Part shown: positions 49,234 through 59,815 of the stretch, piece after piece
Numbering within the stretch: the first letter of the stretch is position 1
Layout: the number at the start of each line of letters is the position of its first letter
Assembly: GCA_964036665.1 (NCBI GenBank)
Contig: OZ038529.1
Location: 9,656,501-9,720,500 of the forward strand
Origin: Gordius sp. MW1
Taxonomy: Eukaryota; Nematomorpha; Gordioida; Gordea; Gordiidae
Direction of reading: 5' to 3'
Length of the DNA stretch: 64,000 nt
Program-made: the position numbers and the translations under genes
Notes under the pieces: model-generated
The model's input: only the letters and a program-made list of their open reading frames with translations
Database searches by the model: none
Told to the model about the DNA's origin: nothing

Positions 49234-49701
49234 TAGGGCTGCACCGATATTGGTATCGGTATCGGTACCGATATCACGATTTTTAACGATATCGGTATCG
49301 GTACCGATACCGATATTAACGTACCGATACCGAAACTTGAAACTTTTTTTACAAATATTATATTTGTTAGAGCTGTATATCTATATACTTTTTAAATTAA
49401 ATTTTACTTAATTGCTCTTAAATCTAATTTATTTTTTCATTGATACATTCATTCAAATTTCTACCGCCACTTATTTATATTATTATGTAAGTTATTCGTA
49501 TTTACAATTTATAATAAAATGTTTTTATTTTTATATTATATATTGTATATACGATTTTTAATATATATAATATTTATCAACAAAGCATTATAAATATTAA
49601 CAAGTCTAATTTTTATAAGATGTTAAATATCGGTATCGTATATTTATTTAAATATCAGTAGTATCGGTATCGGTTAAAAATTTGATATCGGTGCAGCCCT
49701 A
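49234..49701. mobile_element. hAT-type MITE with TAGGGCTGCACCGATA ends
   Basis: Left end TAGGGCTGCACCGATATTGG and right end GATATCGGTGCAGCCCTA. Subterminal runs of ggtatcggtaccgat lie on both sides. The flanks ATTATTAT and AATAAAAT agree at only 5 of 8, so the copy is old. This terminal sequence is a well-known hAT type found in many animals. Non-coding. Confidence 0.75.
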
Positions 49702-50065
49702 AATAAAATTTTGATTTATAGCGAGTAATTTCGCTTAGAGACATGCACGGCCGAGTCCTGTTTACTTCAAAAACTCAACCCGGGGGGCCGGACTTTTGCT
49801 TTAAAAAACAACTTCCGAGGACGGGTCGTAACCGCATAAAAATACAAGTAGAGCCGCAGGAATTCCATCATAAAATCGTTTAGATTTATTTACGTAGTAT
49901 AAAGTATAAAGAAAGGTGTGTTTTTTGGTAATTTTTTTTGAAATTAATAATGAAAATAATATTATAACATTTCCCTATTTTCATTCATTTATCAATATCA
50001 GAACATGCCGCTCCTGGCCATCTGGTGAAATGGACATGTGGCGAATTTACTAATATTAGGCAACA
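49702..50065. other. Spacer with a GGCCCG/TAGAG-family fragment
   Basis: A TAGAGACATGCACGG end with a GC-rich stretch at about 49733-49860, then AT-rich sequence. No gene. Confidence 0.4.
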
Positions 50066-50073
50066 AATAATCT

Positions 50074-51391
50074 CAGGCGCGTAGCCTGTATTTTCTCAAG
50101 GGAGTAGAAAATTTCCAATTTGCTTAAAAACATTTTTATTTGAATATTATAAATACAAAAGAGGTGTATAAAAATACTCGCTATAAAACAATTTTTAATT
50201 TTCTTTTGCCAAAGGATAAGACAACATGAATTTCATCAGGAGTTGGGGCTAACTAACTCCCTATGAATCGTTAAAAGCGCCAAACCATTTAATCGATTGT
50301 TTGACATGAAATTCCGTAAGTAGGTCTTAAGTCTTCTCAAAGCTGAGAAACTACTCTCATTTGTGCATATAGTAATGGGAAGACAAGCTATTAAATAAAA
50401 TAAAGTTGTATGGTTAAGTAAGCATTCTAATTTGGTTTTGTGATTTAGCAAAGCATCCAAAGCATTCTTGTGACGCAATTCTTCTGGCATCTGAGACAAC
50501 GACATATACCAAATATCAAATTCTGTTTTAACGTCAACATTTGTACCATTCAAACTCCATTAAGTGATTCATTTTTATCTGAGCTGCAGACGAAACTTCT
50601 GAATCTTGAGGAAACAAAACTTGAAAATTTGCAATAATTTCTTTTGTCTAAAAACCTTTCATTGAGTTGAACAATAAAAGAATCAAGCAATGGTATAAAT
50701 ATAGTGATTTTATAATTATTACTTCGGAAAGTTTGTTTTCTAGCCCATCTGGGTTTTTCAAGATCAAACTGGTATAAGTTTGCCTTAGCTTCGGCCACTA
50801 AAAAAATTCGATGGAATTCTTCATCAACATTATTTCTCAACAATTTTATCTGATGAACAATGTTTTGGGCCAACTTGATGACCTGTCTAAATTTTTTTTG
50901 CAATTACCTGCAAAGAATTGATGTATAACTAAAAAGTGTATGGAAATATAAAAGGGATATGATATAGTCTGATTGCCGCAAAGGAGACAGCAAAGTTGCA
51001 GCCTTTGTTGCGGCATCGCGATTATACCTGGTAGAAATTTTTTCTAAAGCTGGATAAATTGCATCTTGAAGTTTTATATGCGTTGCGACAGCTTCGTGCC
51101 GTGATGACCAACAGGTCACACACACTTGTTTTAATTTTTCCATTACCGGTTTATTGTCCAATGTCCATTTTTGACAAGATCTTTAGTAAAATGGTTAATT
51201 GGCTTTTTGTCAAAATTTAATTCAAAAATAAAAAAGTATATATCGGTATTTATTTATAAATGTCATTTTGAGTCAGTTACACAGCTATAGAATAAAACTT
51301 TTCAAAAGAAGTTATTTTTTAATAAAAAAATTTAGTATTTTTGCCAAGGGGGTAGAATTTCCCGTTTTCCTCCCCCTTCTGTACGCCTATG
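50074..51391 (-). mobile_element. Decayed hAT (Zaphod-type) transposon with partial transposase
   Basis: Left end CAGGCGCGTAGCC and right end GTACGCCTATG. The flanks AATAATCT (50066-50073) and AATATTCT (51392-51399) match at 7 of 8, fitting an 8-bp hAT duplication. The 1.3-kb body contains only the second half of a transposase on the minus strand, so this is an internally deleted derivative. Confidence 0.8.
50236..51161 (-). pseudogene. hAT transposase C-terminal half, frameshifted
   Basis: Three consecutive minus-strand frames (51161-50904, 50903-50550, 50553-50236) together resemble the second half of a ZMYM/THAP12-like hAT transposase. Landmarks are LKQVCVTCWSSRHEAV, the family's T-R-WSSRH motif with Arg replaced by Cys, then FDLEKPRWARK, then FSALRRLKTYLRNFM and RLNGLALLTIHREL, the dimerisation motif. 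A frame change occurs near 50900 and another near 50550. The zinc finger and the first catalytic region are absent. Not functional. Confidence 0.8.
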
Positions 51392-51399
51392 AATATTCT

Positions 51400-54300
51400 A
51401 AATTTAAGCAACATATAATATTATCACGAAATTCTGATTATTTTCTGTAAGGAATTAATTTTGTTTTGCAATTATCTCTTGCATGTTATATAGCATTGCC
51501 ACACTTAGGTTCTCCATTGTATAATTAAGCACACAAATTTTGTAGGTTAGTTTAATATTACTATAAAACTATAATCAGTCGACAAACTTAAAATATCGCG
51601 CAGATATCAGTGATATCTAAGCATTGTAAATTAAATCATTTACAATTATTGGTTAAATTAATAATTAATATGTATAGCAAAATTTTACTTCATAATTTTT
51701 GCAATATTTTAAACCAAGAAGATAAAACTAACATTAGACAAAAAAATTAATAAAACCATTATTTTTACCATTATTTTTAAGAGACAACTTTTTTGATGAC
51801 AATTAGTTAATTTATTAATATATTTTTAGCTGTGAAATCTTGCATGATGCCCTGTATCGTTTTAGATATTTTAAATAAAATATATTATAGATGGCGCTAT
51901 ATATATATTTCTCTTTATCATTCAAAATCGTTAAATATTCATTTCTTTTAAAGATTTTTTAAATTCAAAAACAATCGTATATTCTCTTTCCTTAATATAT
52001 ATTTTTTTTTTACTAAATGGTTTTTATGATTTTAACTTAATTTATAAATTTAAAAAAAATGTAGTAAAATAGAACGAAATACATCACGTATTCTCAAATT
52101 GTTTTTTCTAGCTCTTTCACATAAAATAAAAAAAAGCAATTTTTTTTACCTCACAATTTTTTAAAAAATTTTCTTTCAACCATATTCCCCCGACGATAAT
52201 TTTCGATTTCACATGTGAATTCGTAAAAAGTTAAAATTTATCAGAATCAGAAAATTATTACTTTGAAATCACAAAGGAGTGCACATTATGAAATTGGTGA
52301 TTTCATATACCGGGTAAATATGTTTTTATGATTTTTCACTAATTTGACCACAAAAACCGCAAAATCTTGAGGTTTTTGGTTAAATTATAGAGACTTTTTT
52401 TAGGAACAAAATGCACCAAAATTTGAGTGAATAACCCAATTACTTTCAAAACTATGACAAAAATAGTAAAATCCATACAACCCTCTCGAACGTGATTTTG
52501 GCCCTTTAAACGTCCATAACTTAAAAAGTATTGGCCCAAAACGGCTAATTTTTTTTTAGAAATTACTCTAATAAATGACGCCTTTTATCAACCGTATTCA
52601 TCCGATGAAAGGTCGTTTTCAGACACGATTTCCAGGATAAAAAATAAAAATTTATCAGAATCAAAAAACTATTACTTTGAAATCATGATCGCAAAGAGCA
52701 TGTTTCGAAAATTAAGTACTCACGTTGGGATACAACAAACTAATCGCAACAATAAAATGTTGTCTTTTGTCAAAATGATAGTTTTCGCAGCTTAAAACTT
52801 CTTTAATAGCGCTAAGTATTTTTAAATTTTTATAGAAATTATTGATGTCATGTTAAGTTTTTCGGAGATGTTTTTATGTAACCAAAATTAGAAGTCAGCT
52901 TATATTGATTTAAGTTCGTTTTAATTTGTCTAAAAAATTAAAGGCCAAAAATTGCCTAAGTTTAAACATCTCTATTTTCTTTGTTTAGGTTATTTTTTAA
53001 CAAATTTCCACATTTATAGTTTCAACCATCTTTTATATAAACTTATTGATTAAACCATAAAATAAAAATATTTTTTCCACCAACATGGCGGTTTATATAA
53101 TTACTTCTAAATTATATTTGAAATTAATTAATAAATTTAAGGTTTGATAATCAGATGAAGATAATAATAACCCCTTTCAGAAATGCCGCAATTAAATTAA
53201 AAGTAACTAATTAGCGCCATCTATCGGCAATTTTAATTAGAGACTAATTTGAACTATATATATCCTTTTCTTTTTTAGCATGTGACTCGAAAATGATAAC
53301 AGACATATAACGTTTTCGCTCTTATTAGAGCTCATCAGTATGCCATAGTTAATTTTCGAGTCACATTCAAAGCGAGATTGGTATATATTATGCTCAATTT
53401 AGATTCAACCCATTCTTATGGTGGTGAATGAATAACCCTCATAATTATGGTGGACAATAATTATTTTGTTATATTATATTTCAAATTAATTAATAAATTG
53501 CGGGTTTGATATCAGCTGTTCGGCAGTCCGTACCAATTCAAACGTTATAAAGACACTTATTATAAAACACCTAAAAATAACTATAAAAATACCTAAAAAT
53601 ACCTAAACCACCTAAAAACCCTAAAAACACCTATTGTAATATGAATCACGTTCATTTTATTCTATCCCAAAAAAGAAAACCAATTTTAGTTTATCAAAAT
53701 TATCATTATATAAAATAAAAGTCAATAATGGGAAAGATTCAAAATCTTACTACAAATGTAGAGTAAGTGGGTTTCTATTCAGATGCAAGGTTTACAATGA
53801 CACGTGAGCATGACAATCTCCCACATAAAAGTAATTTTTATAGTTATTTTTACTTATTATATTATAGGGTACCCTAATTATGAACTGATACCTTCAGATC
53901 TACCTATATCCCATTTGAGTAATTCAATTTAAAAACTTATATCATAATTTCTATAGACAGTGGATCTATACAATCATCTTACTTAAATGATGCAACAAAT
54001 CTACCTATATCCCATTTGTGTAATTTAATTGAAAAACTTATATCATAATTTCTATAGACAGTGGATCTATACAATAATCTTACTTAAATGATGCAACAAA
54101 TCTACCTATAAAAGAAATTAATAAAATAATTTTCTGTATAATAAATGTCGCTTGCTTATAATGATTAGTCCTTGAAATAAAACTAAAAGATCATTTGATA
54201 ATGTTTTTTTACAAACATAAACAATAAAAGCTCAAAATAAAATTTATATACCCCGTAATAAGAAAAGTTGGTTATTGGTATTCTTTTGCTTCTATTTATA

Positions 54301-54698
54301 GGTTTTTTAGTTTGAAAAGAGGTATCTTTTTGAATTTCCACTTTTCTCTATATTTTTAATAAAACTTTAACAGACTAAATATTTACATTTCTTAACCTTA
54401 ACTACATGTCCAATTCAATCAAAAATTATATCTAAGCCAATATAAATTTTTTATTATATAATAAACTTAATTAATTTTAATAAACTAATACAATTAGAGT
54501 TAGGCAATTATAATTAAATTAATTTTTTATGCCAAAGATTTATATTATAATATCCTTGCACCCTTTTTTTATATAGTAACTTTTATACTAAACCATTGTT
54601 TATTATTTTATCTTTATATCTTTATTTTTATATTTTAAATATGTACCAAAATGCGGTACTATGAAACATTTGACTTTATAACGTTTGAACCAGTCTAT
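51400..54698. other. AT-rich repeat-like region, no gene
   Basis: 52180-52800 carries an internal direct repeat (aaaatttatcagaatcaaaaaattattactttgaaatc-like words near 52230 and 52650). It also has a 50-bp stretch at about 52505-52560 (cataacttaaaaagta, ttggcccaaaacggctaa) resembling the terminal repeats of the Sola-like element. 53280-53366 is a small inverted repeat with atgtgactcgaaaat ends. 53935-54110 holds a direct repeat of about 90 bp (gatctacctatatcccattt). Nothing coding was recognised. Confidence 0.45.
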
Positions 54699-54791
54699 GT
54701 TATAATCATAGACTAGATAGACTGCTCATCAACGCACAAAATGTGTACCCTTTTTTCCACCATTTTGAAACGAGCATTGTAACATTGTGAG

Positions 54792-55351
54792 TGTGGTGTT
54801 CACCCATATTTCTAATTCTTCCCCCCCCCCCATGCATGCTACGATTTAAATTATATGCATTTTTATTTTACCCTACGCTCGATCTTAATTGCGTCAGATT
54901 TACTTTACACGTAGTCATCAGTGTTGCCACTGCGCTAAAAATAGATTGTTTATACCACTTCGCTTTTTATTTCTATCGCGATCGCACATAGATATTATTA
55001 TCACCATGATTTAGAAAATATATTTTAGATTACCTAACTACGTTGATTATTAATTAATTCATTATAATCTTTTTTTCTCTCGTTGTAACCAAATAAATAA
55101 ATTGAAAAAAGATGTAATATTAAAGGCGAAAGCAAATTCAAAAAAATCCTTTTGAGGATTTTCGCGCGCGGATATATTTCTTAGAATTATAATACGTCCA
55201 TATGGAATATATTAATTGGAATTCTAAATAAATTAGTGGAGATGGAAATAAGAGTTGCGGCAACAAACTCGATAATTAAATTATTCGAAAACTAGATTAT
55301 TCAATAAACACAAGCAAAATTTTATACCAATACTTTCTTCGGTACAGAATA
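54792..55351 (+). repeat. 5' LTR
   Basis: Left long terminal repeat of the element at 54792-56863. Includes a C tract after attcttc and the word aaaatccttttgaggatttt. Confidence 0.85.
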
Positions 55352-56301
55352 AATGGTGTCAGAAGGATGTTCCCATACCCTCAGAACATACTCACCTAAA
55401 ACCCTCAGGAATTTAAACAACATCGTATCAGTAATCCCGAACCCATATTTATGGAATTCATTCGAACAATTGGTTAACAAATTTAAACCGCAACCAAGGC
55501 AGACATAATTCTTTAATTCATTGCAAGAAATATTCTTCAATTTTCGCACCGATTATTCTAGCAACAAAGTAAAAATAGAGCGATTCGAGAGAAAACCCAA
55601 ACTGAATTACAACAGTATGAAAATATATTCACACAAATTATTCGATGCTTAAAAATTGTTGTAAGACAAAATATACACATGTTTTTTTTTTCTCTCTCAC
55701 ATATTATTATATAACGATGATATGGTTGATGTTAAACCCCCCCGCGTTTTCTTTGATTATTATTTGGCGGTCTGTGAAGTTTGCTTATATTAAATTAGAA
55801 AGGAGTGGCGATTATAATGTATAAAATGACGATTGACAGTGCAGGTATAAAATTAAGGTAAAACGGTACAGTCTGTGGGTTAATTTAGATAAAATTTGTA
55901 GTTTTAAAGCTGAGTCATAGTGGCATCGCGATTGCCCAGTGGTGTTTTAGAGAGCGGGGACGCTGAGTCTTGTAGCCGTGAAGCACCCCATTTTATAACT
56001 AATTCAGAGGGCAGGATTTCATTGAAATCAGTTGTCCATGAATCAGTTCCGAGGGCAAAGGCAGAACTTGTCACAACATGGCCAGCAGAAATTATATTAA
56101 TTTTGGGCTAAATTTCAGAAAATGTTTGAAAAATATATTGTGTGTTATACCTACGGTATTTTGTATAAAATAGATAAGGTAAATCGCCATCTCGACCCTT
56201 AGCTAAATCCGCCTCGACCTCTAACCAAAAGAATTGTTACCCCTGTACCTTTATCGGAACGTTAGGACTTTAAGTCTTTGACTTCTCATTAAAGGGGGAG
56301 G

Positions 56302-56863
56302 TGTGGTGTTCACCCATATTCTAATTCTTCCCCCCCCCCCCCCATGCATGCTACGATTTAAATTATATGCATTTTTATTTTACCCTACGCTCGATCTTAA
56401 TTGCGTCAGATTTACTTTACACGTAGTCATCAGTGTTGCCACTGCGCTAAAAATAGATTGTTTATACCACTTCGCTTTTTATTTCCATCGCGATCGCATA
56501 TAGATATTATTATCACCATGATTTAGAAAATATATTTTAGATTACCTAACTACGTTGATTATTAATTAATTCATTATAATCTTTTTTTCTCTCGTTGTAA
56601 CCAAATAAATAAATTGAAAAAAGATGTAATATAAAAGGCGAAAGCAAATTCAAAAAAATCCTTTTGAGGATTTTCGCGCGCGGATATATTTCTTAGAATT
56701 ATAATACGTCCATATGGAATATATTAATTGGAATTCTAAATAAATTAGTGGAGATGGAAATAAGAGTTGCGGCAGCAAACTCGATAATTAAATTATTCGA
56801 AAACTAGATTATTCAATAAACACAAGCAAAATTCTATACCAATACTTTCTTCGGTACAGAATA
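56302..56863 (+). repeat. 3' LTR
   Basis: Right long terminal repeat of the same element, preceded by the polypurine tract at 56291-56301 and followed by the GTGAG duplication. Confidence 0.85.
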
Positions 56864-57236
56864 GTGAGCATATAGAAATTAGTAATTTTCGCAAATTAAA
56901 TAATTTTAAAAAGGTAAATAAAAAAATATTAAAGTGGGTAGATATCAAAAACAGCATTTTAAAATAAATATCATTTAAAAAATACATAAAAATTAAAAAT
57001 GTAAAACTTGCGATTAAAGTTTGTTTAATAATATAGTGCCATCAATATTTTGTATAATATTAATTTATTGACGTTTTTTTAATTTATAAACTAGTGAGGA
57101 AGGTAAATTAACTGTTATAGAGCAAAATTACAGGTTAAAATACACCAAATACACTCTTCAAAATGGAGTAAAATTAGACACACAATTACGCATATATTTA
57201 ACATATGGCATGAGCTCTATAGTCTAAGGTTATAAT

Positions 57237-57538
57237 CATAGACTAATAAAACTATAGACTGCCGAACAGCTTATTTTTACTATTAAAATCATTCAGACAC
57301 CAAAATAGCTGCCATATAGGAAAAATTCAACAGCAGGTATATTTATACTTCTCCACAATAAAATATTGAAGAAAATAAATAAGACTAATAACTTAATTTA
57401 TAAATCAAAATAAGTAGATTTGAACAATAAAATTTGCTGAATTCTATTGTTTGGTTACAATTTCCCACAATATAGCGGTTGCTATATTTGCTGTAAAATT
57501 ATCAGCTGTTCGGCAGTCTATGGTTTTATTAGTCTATG
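57237..57538. mobile_element. 302-bp hAT-type MITE stacked on the same target site
   Basis: Ends CATAGACTAATAAAACTATA and TATGGTTTTATTAGTCTATG; subterminal gccgaacagct and agctgttcggc are also inverted. Flanked by GTTATAAT on both sides (57229-57236 and 57539-57546). The left duplication is the same 8 bp that closes the preceding MITE. Confidence 0.8.
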
Positions 57539-57651
57539 GTTATAATTAGTCTGTGTTGTAAAGTCCATTTGTATCATAGTGCAGTTACACGGATTGCAGT
57601 AAACCTAAAAATTTAAAATGTCGTACATACATATCTGTTAAGATAGTATTT

Positions 57652-57862
57652 GAATTGTACTCAACTCAATGAAAACTCAGCTCACTTAAGACACTAATCT
57701 TAAAGTATGAATGAATGTTCAGATTCAGTAACTGCTAATATTATTTCATTATATATATCTTTATATAACATATATAGATATTAAATATATTCTAACCCTA
57801 ACCCTGACCCAATTATAACACGATTCATTGAGCTGAGTTTTTCAGCGAGATGAGCAGGAGCG
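57652..57862. mobile_element. hAT-type MITE with telomere-like core (relative of 34287-34524)
   Basis: Reverse-complement relative of 34287-34524, 211 bp, with a perfect 8-bp duplication TAGTATTT (57644-57651 and 57863-57870). The interior carries ctaaccctaaccctgaccc at 57792-57810. Confidence 0.8.
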
Positions 57863-57870
57863 TAGTATTT

Positions 57871-58578
57871 TAGGTAAAGTTTATTAAAAAAATTTTTTTA
57901 GTGCTTTATTGAGTTCTCTTATATGTTTTTTAAAGTAACTTAACGTCACTATTTATATCACATTTAACATTCTATAGACATTTTTTGTGCAAATGGCAAA
58001 TTGTTATTTAATAACCTGACTTGAAGAATAATATACTTTGTTGAGAATATTTTTAATGATATTGTGAACTATTACTTTTTGTTCCACGTTACCAAATAAT
58101 TATTAATTATATTGGTTTCTATTTACGTGATTAATTTTGTTTCTGACTTAAAACACATTGCATCTAAGTATTTTACAACTATCCTTATTTTAATAGACTA
58201 TAAACTAATTTTTAAAGATGACAGATGATTAACAAAAATAATTCTTATCTATTAGATACATTTTTATAATATATTTCTTAAGGTTATATGTAAAACATTA
58301 ATTCTCTTTATTTTTTATATTATCTTATTGATAACATTATTAAATCTAACATTGTCAATAGGCAATAACAAAATTTGATGTCAAGCTAATTTGTGTAATT
58401 CAACCATCTCTTATATAAAAATTATCAAATAAAAAGTATAATCATAAAATGTTAAAAAGATAATTATAGGAAGTATAAAAGTTTTATCTGTTTGCCAACA
58501 CCTCTTTTATACTTACATTTTTAAATCTCCCTTATATTTTGAATTTATTAACTAAATATTTTTATTTTTAAAGTGAGA
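57871..58578. other. Upstream region of TMEM70-like gene
   Basis: AT-rich 0.7 kb with no repeat boundary recognised; presumably contains the promoter and 5' UTR of the gene at 58579. Confidence 0.4.
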
Positions 58579-59214
58579 ATGTTGTCCTCATCAATGAAGT
58601 TGTGTAGAAGAGTGCCCAAAGCTGCACCCATTTTCGGCGAGACATTTGTACCTTACTTTTATAATATTTTTTGTGCAACATTAAACAAACCAGCCTTTTT
58701 ACACCAACATTTCAAGTCTGCCCAACCCTCGGAGGTTCTCGTTTATGAAGGTAGTATGAGAAAATTATTGATGAGCCTGAAGTTTATGTCATTAAACACA
58801 TCGGCCCTAACGTTGCTATTCTCGCCACATTTGCTAAAAGTTGCCGAATCCCTACCCTTAGCCGCTAACGTCTTGATGGGTTTAGTATTGTCGGCCTTCA
58901 CGTTAAATCCCTTTCTCATACACCTCTTATCCAAGCGATACGTGTTAACCTTAACCCACGACCCGACTAGTGGGGTCTTCAATTATACCACTTTCAAATT
59001 CGTGCCGCCTTTTACGGCTAAGCACAGTTTCGAGTTGGGTCAAGTTGAAATACCGGGCGGTGTACCGTCCATCTTCACCACTATCAAGGTTAAGGGGCGT
59101 CCACTATTTTTGGCTCCGGAAAATTTTTCTGATAGATCCGTTTACTTAAAACTAATGAAATATGATCAACCCATAGACCTTAGCAAATACGTAAATAAGC
59201 GGGAGAGCCTTTGA
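58579..59214 (+). CDS. TMEM70: TMEM70-like mitochondrial assembly factor, single exon
   Basis: 211 aa. In humans TMEM70 is an inner-membrane protein that helps assemble the c-ring of ATP synthase and complex I. The N-terminus (MLSSSMKLCRRVPKAAP) is basic and hydroxylated like a mitochondrial presequence. Then comes VYEGSMRKLL, two hydrophobic hairpin segments (about residues 58-80 and 88-112), a polar loop after HLLSKRYVLTLTHDP, and the family's C-terminal block IFTTIKVKGRPLFLAPENF followed by YLKLMKYDQ. This block lines up with the human VFTTFYAKTKSLLVNP and YIHLMGYDK segment. The Met at 58579 is the first ATG in frame. There is no intron although vertebrate genes have two. Convergent with VPS13. 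Related TMEM186/TMEM223 are less likely because of the C-terminal match. Confidence 0.85.
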   Translation: MLSSSMKLCRRVPKAAPIFGETFVPYFYNIFCATLNKPAFLHQHFKSAQPSEVLVYEGSMRKLLMSLKFMSLNTSALTLLFSPHLLKVAESLPLAANVLMGLVLSAFTLNPFLIHLLSKRYVLTLTHDPTSGVFNYTTFKFVPPFTAKHSFELGQVEIPGGVPSIFTTIKVKGRPLFLAPENFSDRSVYLKLMKYDQPIDLSKYVNKRESL

Positions 59215-59225
59215 CGCTTTATGTG

Positions 59226-59231
59226 AATAAA
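59226..59231 (+). promoter_or_regulatory. Polyadenylation signal of the TMEM70-like gene
   Basis: AATAAA 12 bases after the stop codon; an unusually short 3' UTR if used. Confidence 0.55.
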
Positions 59232-59815
59232 TATATTTCGGCATTTTTACAATATAAATTAGTGTACGCGCGCGTGTGTATGTATAATATATATCTGTGA
59301 TATATTAAATAGAAGAGTAGACGCGGGTGATTGGTATAATCAACTTCCCCAATTTATTGCTCTAGCAGTAGGGAAGAGATGTTGGTGTGCATTTCATGCA
59401 AAGAGTGGGCGCTCGTGAATCTCAACAATCTCTGAGAGGAATCGTCGTTCGCGTACTAACAACAAAATAGACTAATATTTATTAAATTTAATTACTTTCT
59501 TATGTTAATTAATTTTTACCCTTAAATCTTAGTGTTGTTTAAAATGATAATATAAATTAAAATTAAAGAATAAAATGAGTTACTTTCATAACATGACTTA
59601 CAAAATACGAAAGCTGCATTTTAGTGATGTCCTTTTTAAGATTTTTAATATGAGTAATCTTGTCGGCCCACATAACTTTCCAAGTGCCCCAAAAAAAGCT
59701 TTTGGCCAAATAACAAATGCTCCTGTAATATTTTTCAAAATTAAATTAATAAAGGCAATATGAAATCGAATAATGTCATGCTATATAGATATGTAATAGA
59801 TACCGTGGATTTTTC
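59232..59815. other. Convergent intergenic spacer
   Basis: Between the 3' ends of TMEM70 and VPS13. A 62-aa plus-strand frame at 59575-59763 (MSYFHNMTYKIRKL...) starts with ATG and has non-repetitive composition but no homology that I recognise. It is left as unproven. Confidence 0.4.

Larger units (their letters stand above)
54792..56863 (+). mobile_element. Short non-autonomous LTR retrotransposon with complete ends
   Basis: Two LTRs of about 560 bp (54792-55351 and 56302-56863) are about 99% alike. They start TGTGGTGTTC, end CAGAATA, and are flanked by a 5-bp duplication GTGAG (54787-54791 and 56864-56868). Just inside the 5' LTR is a primer-binding-site-like TGGTGTCAGAAG. Just before the 3' LTR is a purine tract, aaagggggagg. 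The internal region is only 950 bp and contains no recognisable gag or pol, so it would depend on another element. Family (Ty3/Gypsy or BEL) undetermined. A young insertion judging by LTR similarity. Confidence 0.85.
54707..57228 (+). mobile_element. hAT-type MITE (CATAGACTAGATAGACTGCT family), split by an LTR element
   Basis: Colinear with 15731-16191 at both ends: 54707-54791 and 56864-57228. The 8-bp duplication GTTATAAT is perfect (54699-54706 and 57229-57236). Interrupted by the LTR element at 54792-56863. Confidence 0.8.

Noticed and set aside
55322-56111. Open frames in the interior of the short LTR element
   Set aside because: No gag, protease, reverse transcriptase or integrase signature; treated as chance frames.
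54791-56503. Repeated 66-aa frames MWCSPIF... and MVFTHIL...
   Set aside because: They are the same position in the two LTRs, not genes.
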